A DNA stretch of 64,000 bases, from positions 62,001 through 126,000 of the IMG/VR virus record IMGVR_UViG_3300031951_000035; one strand, 5' to 3'. The translations under genes and the position numbers were made by a program. Each line of letters opens with the position of its first letter. Position 1 is the stretch's first letter. The stretch comes from a virus. The notes under the pieces were generated by a model. That model did not search any database, was not told the origin of the DNA, and saw only the letters and a program-made list of their open reading frames with translations. Shown piece after piece: positions 43,976 to 53,700 of this stretch.

Positions 43976-44247
43976 GAAATTATGAAGATCCAATATATGC
44001 AGAGGTTCGAAAGCGTTCATTAAAGCGGGATAAATATAAATGCCAGATGCCCGGATGTAAGTGCAAGAAAAGGTTAGAATCTCATCATATTATTCCTTGG
44101 AGTAAAGCGGCATATTTGAGATATGATGTAAATAATTTGATTACTTTATGTTATGCCTGTCATAAATCAATAAAAGATCAAGAACACTTATATCAATCTT
44201 TATTCATGGAAATAGTTAAGAACAATGAAAATAATAAGAGACACTAG
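43972..44247 (+). CDS. HNH endonuclease, 91 aa
   Basis: KRDKYKCQMPGCKCKKRLES, then HHIIPWSKAAYLRYDVNNLI and TLCYACHKSI: a compact HNH domain with two CxxC zinc knuckles. ATGA overlap. May be a free-standing nuclease or mobile gene. Confidence 0.85.
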   Translation: MRNYEDPIYAEVRKRSLKRDKYKCQMPGCKCKKRLESHHIIPWSKAAYLRYDVNNLITLCYACHKSIKDQEHLYQSLFMEIVKNNENNKRH

Positions 44248-44689
44248 AGAACGTAATGGATGGGATTTTCCTTTTACTGATGTGGAGATTTCCCAAAGGA
44301 AATTAGACTCTGGTGATTATACAACAGAGATACTTGAAGACTTTGTTGTAATAGAGAGAAAAGCCACCGCAACTGAATTAGCTAATAATTTAGGAAAGCG
44401 TACAGCTAAAGCTAGATTCTACCGCGAATTTGACCGGATGGTTAATTTACGGAAAGCTTATATTGTTTGTGAGTTTCCAGAATCTAATATTTACGAATTT
44501 CCAAAGAACTCGGGAATGTCATTAGCACAAATGGCTAAAGTCAAACTTAATGGCAAATATCTAGCGAAGCTAGTATCGCAGATAAGCTTAGATTATCCTA
44601 ACATAGAAGTGGTATTCTGTCAAGACCGGGATAGTGCGGAAAACTTTACATACGATACTCTCAAGTCATGGGAAGAAGAAATCAGATGA
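44225..44689 (+). CDS. ERCC4-type nuclease, 154 aa
   Basis: IIRDTRE at 3-9, LDSGDY at 27-32 and VVIERKAT at 41-48 give the metal-binding acids of the ERCC4/Mus81 nuclease fold (GD...ERK). No helicase or HhH is attached. Overlaps the HNH gene by 23 nt and the protease by 4 nt. Could cut branched DNA before packaging. Confidence 0.8.
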   Translation: MKIIRDTRERNGWDFPFTDVEISQRKLDSGDYTTEILEDFVVIERKATATELANNLGKRTAKARFYREFDRMVNLRKAYIVCEFPESNIYEFPKNSGMSLAQMAKVKLNGKYLAKLVSQISLDYPNIEVVFCQDRDSAENFTYDTLKSWEEEIR

Positions 44690-45318
44690 AAAATGATAAA
44701 GACTTACTACACGATTTACACAATTATAGTGCCAATATCAATACAAGAGAGATATTCCTACATAATTCTTTAATGTCGGACGATAACCAAAATCCCGGCG
44801 TGGAATATAAAATGGCTACCGCATTTATTAAAAATATAAGGGTACTGGAAGGCCGGTCATCTGATCCAATTAAAATTCATATGCAAAGTATTGGCGGGGA
44901 ATGGGCTGATGGGATGGCAATATATGACGCTATCACGATGTGTAAATCTCATGTTACTATTATCGCCTATGGTCAAGCGGAGTCAATGAGTAGTATTATC
45001 TTACAAGCGGCAGATGAGCGGCTAATTACCCCGAATACATACTTTATGTGTCACTTTGGTAGTTCTTATGGGGGTGGTGATTTCCAAAACGTTCATAATT
45101 GGATGGAACAAGACCGGAAGTTTTTACATGTAATGATGGATATATACACCCGAAAATGTGTGGATGGGGAGTTCTTCAAAGACAAGTTTAATAAAAAGCC
45201 GACAGAAAATCAAGTAAAACAATATCTAATGAGAAAGCTTAAGTCTGGAGACTGGTATCTAAGTGCAAAAGAAGCGGTCTATTATGGCTTTGCAGATAGG
45301 GTAGTGACCTCATGGTAA
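44686..45318 (+). CDS. ClpP-like serine protease, 210 aa
   Basis: GQAESMSSIILQAADERLIT (Ser100 where ClpP has GxASM) and YFMCHFGSSYGGGDF (His123) align with ClpP. Phages use ClpP-fold (S14) proteases as prohead proteases, but another protease-like scaffold lies at 50612, so its role here is not settled. ATGA start. Confidence 0.75.
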   Translation: MKNDKDLLHDLHNYSANINTREIFLHNSLMSDDNQNPGVEYKMATAFIKNIRVLEGRSSDPIKIHMQSIGGEWADGMAIYDAITMCKSHVTIIAYGQAESMSSIILQAADERLITPNTYFMCHFGSSYGGGDFQNVHNWMEQDRKFLHVMMDIYTRKCVDGEFFKDKFNKKPTENQVKQYLMRKLKSGDWYLSAKEAVYYGFADRVVTSW

Positions 45319-48300
45319 ATGTAGAGATTAAAGACAGAACTGTTATAACAGAACTTAATAATGCATGGTTAAATCTAAATGTAGATGACCGGTTTATAAT
45401 TAATCCTCTAGATAGACTAAAGACAGATGACCCGGAGGAATTTTATAAGCGACTAACTTGCTTATTTATGAACCCGGAATACTTTTCATTTATATGCAAG
45501 CATTTACTAAATATCGACCTATTACCAATGCAGGCGTTGATATTACAAGAGATGTGGAATAGAAAATTTCCAATGCTTGTGGGGACAAGAGGGCTGGGGA
45601 AAGCGATTAGGCCAGATGAAAAAATTAGGGTTAAAAATGGATGGAAGTCGATGCGTGATATCGAAGTTGGTGATCATGTATATAGCTCTGATGGAACCTT
45701 ATGCAATGTTATTTACAAGACAGAGTTGCAAAAAAATCTAGTAATGTATCGCATCTCATTAAGAGATGGCAGGACCATAGACTGCTGTGAAGATCATATG
45801 TGGAAAGTATGGGATAAGAATAAAAACCAAGATCCAAAAAATCCCACTATATGGTCAGAGTTAAAAACAAAGGACTTAGCAGATAATTATTTCTACGTGA
45901 GAAAAGATAGTAAATCTAAGACTCCAAAAGTCTGCAAAGAATACAGATATGCTTTACCAGTTAATAAGGCATTAATGAATGAGGAAGAGTCTATTTTGCC
46001 ATTGCATCCGTATGTTGTTGGCGTTTTATTAGGAGATGGAACATTAACGCAAAATGCAATTGTCATATCATCTAGGGATTCGGAATTACTAGATAGATTT
46101 CAATCGCTATTGCCTTATGGTTATGTATTGAAGGCACGAAACGATATAGACTATGCAATTATAAGATCTGATAAGAAGGTTTTACCATTTCATCATTTAT
46201 GTAGAGAAGTTAAAATCTGGGGACATAATTCACATACAAAATTCATTCCAGACCTATATAAGTTTGCATCTTATAATCAGAAGCTTGAGTTAATAAAAGG
46301 ACTAATGGATACAGACGGATGGTCCGATTGTAGAACAATAGAGTATTATACAGTTTCAGAAAAGCTTTGTAATGACTTCATGGATGTAATTAGGTCATTA
46401 GGTATTTCTTGCAGCAAAAAAATCAAACCGTCATATATAGGAAAAAGAAGATACGCAGACTGTTATAAAATAAGGATCTATACTGATCAAGGAATATTTT
46501 CTTTAACAAGAAAGCTATCGTATCTGAATCATAAAAAATCAAAAGCTGGTGAGTCTAAATATGAAAAGATTTTTATCACAAATATTGAGCGAATTGAAAA
46601 CGCAGAGGGATACTGCATAAAAGTGGATAGTCTAGATAGTACATATATCACCAAAGATTATATAGTAACTCACAATACGTTTCTTCTATCGCTATATTGT
46701 ATACTACGTGCATCACTGATACCAAACAGAAAAATTGTAGTAGTAGGTTCAGCATTCAGACAGTCAAAGTATCTTCATGATTATATGGAGAACATATGGA
46801 AGAATGCACCAATATTAAGAGACATGTGTGACAGTAATAGTGGCCCAAGAAGAGACGTTGATATGTGCAAAATGACGATTAATGGAAGCACCATATCGGC
46901 GTTACCTATCGGGGACGGTCAAAAAATTCGCGGACAGCGAGCCAATGATATTGTCGCGGATGAGTTTGCGAGCATGTCCCGAGAAGTTTTTGAAAATGTT
47001 ATCGCCGGCTTCGCGGCCGTTTCTGCCTCTCCAGTAGAAAACGTTAAAAGAATGGCTATGGAAGCAAAAGCCCTAGAAATGGGTATTGATCCATCTTCAC
47101 TTTATGGAGAGAAAAAAATACTTGAAGCTGCTAAAAGCAATCAAATTATCATATCTGGAACAGCATATTACGAATTTAATCATTTTGCCGAATACTGGAA
47201 AAGATGGAAGACTATCATAGAAACTCGCGGCGATAGAAAAGCGATAATGAACAATGTATTTAATGGCGAGGAAATACCTCCTTCTTTTAAATGGGATGAT
47301 TATTCTATTATCAGAATACCGGTCGATTTAGTACCAAGAGGATTCATGGATGAAGGACAAATCGCACGTTCTAAAGCAACTATTCATAATGGCCTCTATC
47401 TTATGGAGTTTGGTGCTGTATTTACAAAAGATAGTAAAGGATTTTTCAAGAGAAGTTTAATTGAGTCTTGTGTTGGAACAGATTCAAAGCCCGTAAAGAT
47501 TGCAAGCGGGGATATATACTTTGATCCTCTTTTACGTGGAAATAAAAATGAAAAGTATGTCATGGCTATTGACCCGGCGTCAGAAGTAGATAATTTTAGT
47601 ATTATTATTCTAGAACTCCATCAAGACCATAGGCGGGTTGTACATTGTTGGACCACTACAAGAAAAGATCATACAGAGCGTGTAAAGAAAGGTCTGACTA
47701 AAGAGAATAACTTCTATAGCTATTGTGCAAGAAAAATTAGAGATTTAATGAACTTATTCCAAATTGTGCATATTGCTATGGACGCACAGGGCGGCGGTTA
47801 TTCAGTTGCGGAAGCATTACATGATAATAGTCAATTACAGCCCGGAGAGATTGCTATTTGGCCGATCATTGATGAAGAAAAACCACAGCCGTCAGATGAT
47901 CAGCCAGGATTACATATTTTAGAGATGTGTCAATTTGCCAAGTATGATTGGTATTCTGACGCTAACCATGGACTACGTAAAGACTTAGAAGATAAAACAT
48001 TACTATTCCCAAGATTTGATCCAGTTACTATAGGTTTATCAATTGAAGAAGATAAAGCAAATAATAGACTTTATGATACATTAGAAGATTGTGTCATGGA
48101 AATTGAAGAACTTAAGAATGAACTATCATTAATTGAAGTTAGTGAGAGTATAAATGGACGTATGCGATGGGACACCCCAGAAGTTAAAGTAGGGGTTGGC
48201 AAAAAACAAAGAATGCGTAAGGATAGATATTCCGCATTAATTATGGCAAATATGGCGGGAAGAAATATTGACCTTGGCGAAAAGCAGGCGACATATTCTG

Positions 48301-48401
48301 CCTACGGTGGATTTGCCGTAAAGAGCAACGCACAGAGATTTGAAGGTGCTACATTTTCTGGTCCCAACTGGTTTACTTCACAAATGAATAACATTTACTA
48401 A
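45312..48401 (+). CDS. Terminase large subunit with intein, 1029 aa precursor
   Basis: Extein sections: the N-part up to GTRGLGK (Walker A, residues 91-97) and from T456 onward (TFLLSLY). ATPase/nuclease signs: DIVADEFASM (Walker B) and YVMAIDPASEVDNFSI plus HIAMDAQGGGYSVAEAL (nuclease acids). Without the 358-residue intein the protein is 671 aa. It translocates and cuts DNA during packaging. Confidence 0.85.
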   Translation: MVNVEIKDRTVITELNNAWLNLNVDDRFIINPLDRLKTDDPEEFYKRLTCLFMNPEYFSFICKHLLNIDLLPMQALILQEMWNRKFPMLVGTRGLGKAIRPDEKIRVKNGWKSMRDIEVGDHVYSSDGTLCNVIYKTELQKNLVMYRISLRDGRTIDCCEDHMWKVWDKNKNQDPKNPTIWSELKTKDLADNYFYVRKDSKSKTPKVCKEYRYALPVNKALMNEEESILPLHPYVVGVLLGDGTLTQNAIVISSRDSELLDRFQSLLPYGYVLKARNDIDYAIIRSDKKVLPFHHLCREVKIWGHNSHTKFIPDLYKFASYNQKLELIKGLMDTDGWSDCRTIEYYTVSEKLCNDFMDVIRSLGISCSKKIKPSYIGKRRYADCYKIRIYTDQGIFSLTRKLSYLNHKKSKAGESKYEKIFITNIERIENAEGYCIKVDSLDSTYITKDYIVTHNTFLLSLYCILRASLIPNRKIVVVGSAFRQSKYLHDYMENIWKNAPILRDMCDSNSGPRRDVDMCKMTINGSTISALPIGDGQKIRGQRANDIVADEFASMSREVFENVIAGFAAVSASPVENVKRMAMEAKALEMGIDPSSLYGEKKILEAAKSNQIIISGTAYYEFNHFAEYWKRWKTIIETRGDRKAIMNNVFNGEEIPPSFKWDDYSIIRIPVDLVPRGFMDEGQIARSKATIHNGLYLMEFGAVFTKDSKGFFKRSLIESCVGTDSKPVKIASGDIYFDPLLRGNKNEKYVMAIDPASEVDNFSIIILELHQDHRRVVHCWTTTRKDHTERVKKGLTKENNFYSYCARKIRDLMNLFQIVHIAMDAQGGGYSVAEALHDNSQLQPGEIAIWPIIDEEKPQPSDDQPGLHILEMCQFAKYDWYSDANHGLRKDLEDKTLLFPRFDPVTIGLSIEEDKANNRLYDTLEDCVMEIEELKNELSLIEVSESINGRMRWDTPEVKVGVGKKQRMRKDRYSALIMANMAGRNIDLGEKQATYSAYGGFAVKSNAQRFEGATFSGPNWFTSQMNNIY
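45603..46676 (+). other. Intein with LAGLIDADG endonuclease in the terminase P-loop
   Basis: Residues 98-455 of the precursor. It starts with Ala (AIRPDEKIRVKNGWKSM) and ends VTHN before Thr+1, so splicing would restore GTRGLGK-T. Block A, B-like KNLVMYRISLRDGRT, DOD motifs VVGVLLGDGTL and LIKGLMDTDGW, and a final VTHN (block G) are visible. A start Ala is non-standard for class 1 inteins but known. Confidence 0.85.
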
Positions 48402-48472
48402 TTTATATGGAGTATAATAAACAGTTAGATCGCATTTCGAATCCATACAGATTGATATAGAAGAGGATGAAA

Positions 48473-50566
48473 ATGGCAGAAGATAATAAAACACCAGACA
48501 AAACACCATATATATTTTGGACTTCGGCAGAAGATCAACAGACCGCTTTTGATAAGACTGTTGGCAATGTCGATAGTTATGACGGAATTATGACATCTAA
48601 TGCCGCTAGTCGTCGCTCACATATTGATATTGAGCCAAATATATCAGTCAGAACTGACTTTCTTAAGGACGATTATTATCGCTTTCGTCCATTTGAAGAA
48701 CCGGCTAGTAACTTTAAACAAGCCATGTCCATGTGCATGAAAGCATATGAGAGGGTTGGAATAGTTAAGAACGTGATTGATCTCATGGGAGATTTTGGAT
48801 CACAGGGAATTACATTAAATCATCCTAATAAAAAGATAGAAAGATTTTATCGTAGATGGTTTAAGAAGGTAAAAGGAGAAGAACGCTCTGAGAGATTTTT
48901 AAATATGTTATATCGTTGCGGAAACGTAGTGATACAAAAACGTTATGGAAAAATCTCCAAGAAACAGGAGCGTAATTTATCTAAAGCTGGAGACTCAATA
49001 GAATTAAAAGATCTTGGAGTTTTAAAACGTGAAATACCTCTTAAATATGATTTTCTCAACCCTTTAATGATTGATGTTGAGGGTGGATATGCCGGTGCTT
49101 TTAGCGGCGATAAAAAGTTTAAGATGAAGATTAGTAATTCTGTACGTAAATCATTTGAAAAGAATGGTAAATATATAGAGAATCTCCCTTCTCAAATAAA
49201 AAAGGCATTAGAAAAACAAGAGAGTTACATTAAACTAGATAGTGATACTATTGAAGTATTTTACTATAAGAAGGATGATTGGGAGTTGTGGGCAAACCCA
49301 ATGATCAACGCTATTATTGATGATATTATAATGCTAGAAAAAATGAAGCTAGCTGATATGTCCGCTCTAGATGGTGCTATTTCAAATATCAGACTTTGGA
49401 GATTAGGTAATCTAGAACATAAGATTTTACCAAACAAAGGTGCTATTGATAAACTACGTAATATTTTAGCGAGCAACGTTGGCGGCGGAACAATGGATTT
49501 AGTTTGGGGTCCAGAAATTGACTTTAAAGAAAGTAATACTCAGATATATAAATTTCTTGGTTCTGAAAAATACCAGCCAGTTCTTAATAGTATTTATGCC
49601 GGTCTTGGTATTCCTCCAACTCTAACTGGATTGGCCGGTCAGTCGGGTGGATTTACTAACAATTTTATTTCTTTAAAAACGCTCATTGAAAGGCTAGAAT
49701 ATGGCCGCGATCTACTTTATGAATTCTGGGAAAAAGAAATAGAATATGTACAAAAGGCTATGGGTTTTAGTACCCCTGCCACATTACACTTTGAGCATAT
49801 GATTTTATCAGATGAAACGGCCGAAAAGAATCTATTAATGCAGTTAGTTGATAGAGATATTATCTCCGTTGAAACTCTTAGAGAAAGACTTGGCGAACTT
49901 AACGACGTTGAAAACTCTAGAATTAAAACAGAAGCAAGAAAGAGATATCAAAGACAAATGCCTCCAAAAGCAGATCCATTCCATAATGGCAATGCGGATT
50001 CTGAATACAGAAAGATTGCCTTACAAAGAGGCGAAATTGGAATTGATGATGTAACAACTCTAAAGCCAAAAGAACAAAGTCCAATAAGTACTCCTCCCGG
50101 ATTACAAAATAATAAAAAGTCTCCAAATAATAATGGCAGACCAAAGTTTGCTCAAGATACAAAACCAAGAAAACAAAAGAGAGTATTACCAAAGAGTAAA
50201 CCAGCACTTGCATCTCTTTTAGTTTGGAGTGCAGAAGCACAAAAGGTAATTTCTAATATAATTAATCCGGCAATGTTAAATCATTATAATAAGAAAAATC
50301 TTAGAGAATTAACAAAGGCCGAATTAACAGATTTGGAAGAAATAAAATTTAGAGTATTATGTAGCTTAACTCCATACGATTTAATAAATGAAGAAAAAAT
50401 AGCTTTAATTCTAGAAAATAATCCGAAGGTAAGTCCATCTCAAAACGAGATGAAGACTCAATTAAAAGCGGAATTTATAGAAAATCAAGGCAGAACGCCA
50501 TCTATAGATGAATTACGACAGATATATAATTTAACTTATTCATTCGATTTTTTTACAGAAAAATAA
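48473..50566 (+). CDS. Portal protein, about 697 aa
   Basis: The start at the second ATG is chosen by SD spacing (GAGG). The RVGIVKNVIDLMGDFGSQGI, NILASNVGGGTMDLV and IPPTLTGLAGQSGGF segments and the C-terminal basic/helical tail suggest a portal (dodecameric ring for DNA entry). Position between terminase and capsid genes supports it. Confidence 0.75.
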   Translation: MAEDNKTPDKTPYIFWTSAEDQQTAFDKTVGNVDSYDGIMTSNAASRRSHIDIEPNISVRTDFLKDDYYRFRPFEEPASNFKQAMSMCMKAYERVGIVKNVIDLMGDFGSQGITLNHPNKKIERFYRRWFKKVKGEERSERFLNMLYRCGNVVIQKRYGKISKKQERNLSKAGDSIELKDLGVLKREIPLKYDFLNPLMIDVEGGYAGAFSGDKKFKMKISNSVRKSFEKNGKYIENLPSQIKKALEKQESYIKLDSDTIEVFYYKKDDWELWANPMINAIIDDIIMLEKMKLADMSALDGAISNIRLWRLGNLEHKILPNKGAIDKLRNILASNVGGGTMDLVWGPEIDFKESNTQIYKFLGSEKYQPVLNSIYAGLGIPPTLTGLAGQSGGFTNNFISLKTLIERLEYGRDLLYEFWEKEIEYVQKAMGFSTPATLHFEHMILSDETAEKNLLMQLVDRDIISVETLRERLGELNDVENSRIKTEARKRYQRQMPPKADPFHNGNADSEYRKIALQRGEIGIDDVTTLKPKEQSPISTPPGLQNNKKSPNNNGRPKFAQDTKPRKQKRVLPKSKPALASLLVWSAEAQKVISNIINPAMLNHYNKKNLRELTKAELTDLEEIKFRVLCSLTPYDLINEEKIALILENNPKVSPSQNEMKTQLKAEFIENQGRTPSIDELRQIYNLTYSFDFFTEK

Positions 50567-50611
50567 CTTAAATTATGTTTTTTGGAGTATTACAAATAGA
50601 AAGGCAACAAT

Positions 50612-52117
50612 ATGAAAATATATGAACACGAAAAATCAGACGGCATTGCAGAAGCTATAGAACAAAATAATTCTATTGCTTTTGAATGTGATATTCTCAG
50701 CAAGGAGATAGTATCTCCTGGCAATATCTTTTCGTCTTTCGCAAGTTTGTATAAGGATGCCGAAAAACAAAACGATTTATACTATTTGAATTCCATACTT
50801 GTTTCAGCCGGTTGGAACAAAAATGACGATGTATTTGGCGTTAATGAGTTATGGGTTGCTCGCAATACTCCCGTAAACAAACAATTTAACTATATGCATG
50901 ATGATACTGATATCATCGGACATATAACCGGATCTATGGTTGTAGATCACGACGGTAATGAAGTTAAACATAATACAGACCCCTCTTCTTTACCAGAAAA
51001 ACTTGATATTATAACAAGTGCTGTTATTTATAAAACATGGTCTGATCCAGTAATGAGACAAAGGATTGAAGAATTAACACAAGAAATAGACAATGGCTTA
51101 TGGTCCGTTTCTATGGAATGTGTATTCAACAACTTTGATTATGCTATCATCGCACCAAATAATGAACAAAAAGTTTTGTCCAGAACGGAAGCTTCTTCCT
51201 TTCTAACAAAGCATCTAAGGGCTTATGGTGGAACTGGACAATATAACGGATACAAGATAGGAAGACTTTTAAGAGGTTTTTATTTCTCTGGAAAAGGTTT
51301 AGTCGAAAAGCCAGCTAATCCAAGAAGTATCATTCTTAACAAGGAAGTCAATCCTTTTAATAGTAAGGCTGATGTAACCTTTTACAATTTTTTAACTGCG
51401 ATGGAGAATCATAATATGAGTGATATTACCATGCCGGTTGAAGACTTAAAGGATCAACTCTCTAGCAAAGCTAGTGTTGAACCCGAATCTACAACCGAAC
51501 ATACAATTGAGCCATCAGTAGATGTTACATCTGCCGATGAATCAGTTTTAGCCGAGAAAGACCAGCTTATTACATCTCTTCAAGCCAAGGTAAAAGAATT
51601 AGAAGATTCTGTTGCCGGTATGAATGGCGATAAAGACAAGATGATGAAAGAAGCCGAGGCTGTAAAGAAAGAAATGATGAAGAAAGAAGAAGAACTCAAA
51701 GGGATGAAAGATAAATATACTGCCATGCTCAAAGAAATGAAGGGCATGAAGCGTATGGCATCCCTTATTGAAGCCGGTGCCAATGAAGAAAAAGCCGCAA
51801 AGATTGTTGAAGATTTTTCTGATGCGTCAGATGAAATGTTCACATCAGTCGTTGCTCTTTTAGCTGATAAGAAACCGGTTGTACAATCAGAACCGGAAAA
51901 AAAGTCAGAGCCTGCTCCTGTTGATTTTGGATCAGAGGATGCGGCAAGTGATGAAGACGAAGAAGCTGATGCTTCCGAGTTGGATAGTGTCGAGGGCGTT
52001 ACTGAGGCTTCCTTAGCAAACCCTGAATCAGATCAAGAAAATCAGAACACTGCTATTGCTTCTGCCGCTTCTTGGTTGCGTAAATCGGTTTTACAATCCA
52101 CTAAAAATCTTAAGTGA
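50612..52117 (+). CDS. Prohead protease-scaffold fusion, 501 aa
   Basis: The N-terminal ~270 residues resemble a phage prohead protease (FNYMHDDTDIIGHITGS, then GLWSVSMECVFNNF and GKGLVEKPANPRSIIL). Residues 270-440 are a long Lys/Glu/Met-rich coiled coil typical of scaffold; the tail is acidic (SDEDEEADASELDS). The pair forms and then frees the capsid interior. Confidence 0.7.
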   Translation: MKIYEHEKSDGIAEAIEQNNSIAFECDILSKEIVSPGNIFSSFASLYKDAEKQNDLYYLNSILVSAGWNKNDDVFGVNELWVARNTPVNKQFNYMHDDTDIIGHITGSMVVDHDGNEVKHNTDPSSLPEKLDIITSAVIYKTWSDPVMRQRIEELTQEIDNGLWSVSMECVFNNFDYAIIAPNNEQKVLSRTEASSFLTKHLRAYGGTGQYNGYKIGRLLRGFYFSGKGLVEKPANPRSIILNKEVNPFNSKADVTFYNFLTAMENHNMSDITMPVEDLKDQLSSKASVEPESTTEHTIEPSVDVTSADESVLAEKDQLITSLQAKVKELEDSVAGMNGDKDKMMKEAEAVKKEMMKKEEELKGMKDKYTAMLKEMKGMKRMASLIEAGANEEKAAKIVEDFSDASDEMFTSVVALLADKKPVVQSEPEKKSEPAPVDFGSEDAASDEDEEADASELDSVEGVTEASLANPESDQENQNTAIASAASWLRKSVLQSTKNLK

Positions 52118-52130
52118 TAGGGAGATTAAT

Positions 52131-52583
52131 ATGGCTCTTAAAGGTGATCGTTACGAATTAGATACAGACATTTCATTTTTTATGAACGAAACCGCCGCCC
52201 GTGGCGTCGTTGTTTCAGTTAGTACACAGGGTTCTGGTTCTGCTATGGATAGTGCTGCTGCATTAGTTACAGTTGCTGCTAATCCATCAGGTGCCAATCC
52301 ACTTGGTATTCTCCTAAACGATGTAGTTAATATCGACCTAACCCGTCAGCACCTAAACCAGCATAAGGATGAAGTACAACAGGGAGGTAAGGTTACTATT
52401 CTTACCAAGGGTAATGTTGTTACTGATAGAATCAGTGGTACACCAACCGCTGGAGGCGTAGCTTATCTTGCTGCAAGTGGTTTAATTTCTACCTCTCAGG
52501 CAACCGGGGCACCAGCTATCGGACGTTTCCTTTCAACAAAGGACGCCGATGGTTATGCTAAAGTTGCTGTCAACCTTCCATGA
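52131..52583 (+). CDS. Probable capsid decoration-like protein, 150 aa
   Basis: The start at MALKGDRYELDTDISFFMNE follows SD AGGGAG. Threonine/serine-rich beta protein (GGKVTILTKGNVVTDRISG). Position just before the capsid suggests a decoration or head-stabilising protein (DUF2190-like). Confidence 0.6.
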   Translation: MALKGDRYELDTDISFFMNETAARGVVVSVSTQGSGSAMDSAAALVTVAANPSGANPLGILLNDVVNIDLTRQHLNQHKDEVQQGGKVTILTKGNVVTDRISGTPTAGGVAYLAASGLISTSQATGAPAIGRFLSTKDADGYAKVAVNLP

Positions 52584-52611
52584 ACTTAATAAGAAATAGG
52601 AGAATATAAAT

Positions 52612-53622
52612 ATGTCATTTCTAACTAAACCCGATGCTGAATTTATTCAGTTACTAAAGCGTACCGCCAGTGCAGATCGCAACGAAGCAGGAATAGCTAT
52701 GGCTGAACTTGCTAAGGCTATCGAACTGCCATTACGTGACGGTATCATGGTTGGCGATATTGCCAGCAACATCTATGAAAGAATTCCAATGGCTCCGGGA
52801 AGTTCAACAGAATTCCCCCTTGATCTTCTTTCCCCTGGTGAAGAAGCTGATTTCGCCGCTTATGTTGCCCCAGCACACGGTCGTATTCCTGAAAGAACAG
52901 TTGAAGGCGATTACGTCATGGTGCCCACATACACCGTAACAAACGCTATTGACTGGCTACTTCGTTATGCCCGTGAAGCCCGTTGGGACATTGTTGCCCG
53001 TGCAACACAGGTTCTTGAAGCTGGCTTCGTCAAGAAGATGAATGACGATGCTTGGCATACACTTCTTGCCGCTGGCGTTGATCGTAACATCCTAGTTTAT
53101 GATGCCGATGCTGCTGCCGGTCAGTTTACAAAGCGTCTTGTCAGTCTTCTAAAGGTTGTCATGCGTCGTAATGCCGGTGGTAATAGTGCATCAATTAAGC
53201 GTGGTAGACTAACCGATCTCTATCTTTCACCAGAAGGTGTTGAAGATATGAGAAATTGGGGAATCGACCAGCTTGACGACACTAGTCGTAGAGAAGTTTA
53301 TGTTGCTAATGATGATGCCGGTTCAGTTTCTCGCGTCTTTAATGTTAATCTCCACGCGATTGACGAACTTGGCGAAGGTCAAGAATATCAGGTTTACTAC
53401 TCAAGTAACCTAAGTGGTACTCTTGGTCCAAGCAGTGACGTTGAACTAGTTGTTGGTCTAGATCTTGCTGCTAACGATAGCTTCGTTATGCCAGTCAAGC
53501 AAGAAGTAACAATCTTCGAAGACCCAACTCTCCATCGTCAGCAACGTGCTGGCCTTTATGGCTTTGCCGAAATTGGCTTTGGCGTTCTAGATAATCGTAG
53601 AGTAATCCTCGGAAGTTTCTGA
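52612..53622 (+). CDS. Major capsid protein, 336 aa
   Basis: Order and length fit an HK97-fold capsid: MSFLTKPDAEFIQLLKRTA (helical N-arm), MVPTYTVTNAIDWLLRYARE, RGRLTDLYLSPEGVEDMRNW, QEVTIFEDPTLHRQQRAGLY. Unusually high use of GCY/CGT codons, as in highly expressed genes, and a strong terminator follows. Confidence 0.8.
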   Translation: MSFLTKPDAEFIQLLKRTASADRNEAGIAMAELAKAIELPLRDGIMVGDIASNIYERIPMAPGSSTEFPLDLLSPGEEADFAAYVAPAHGRIPERTVEGDYVMVPTYTVTNAIDWLLRYAREARWDIVARATQVLEAGFVKKMNDDAWHTLLAAGVDRNILVYDADAAAGQFTKRLVSLLKVVMRRNAGGNSASIKRGRLTDLYLSPEGVEDMRNWGIDQLDDTSRREVYVANDDAGSVSRVFNVNLHAIDELGEGQEYQVYYSSNLSGTLGPSSDVELVVGLDLAANDSFVMPVKQEVTIFEDPTLHRQQRAGLYGFAEIGFGVLDNRRVILGSF

Positions 53623-53644
53623 GGATTGTTCTTGATGGTCACTC

Positions 53645-53683
53645 TGGGGGAGTGGGGAGATATCCTCCCCCTCCCCTTTTTTA
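53645..53683 (+). terminator. Strong rho-independent terminator after the capsid gene
   Basis: Stem GGGGGAGTGGGGAG with CCTCCCCCTCCCC and loop ATAT, then TTTTTTATT. It would limit capsid mRNA read-through into the fibre genes. Confidence 0.85.
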
Positions 53684-53700
53684 TTATTTAAGGATTAATT

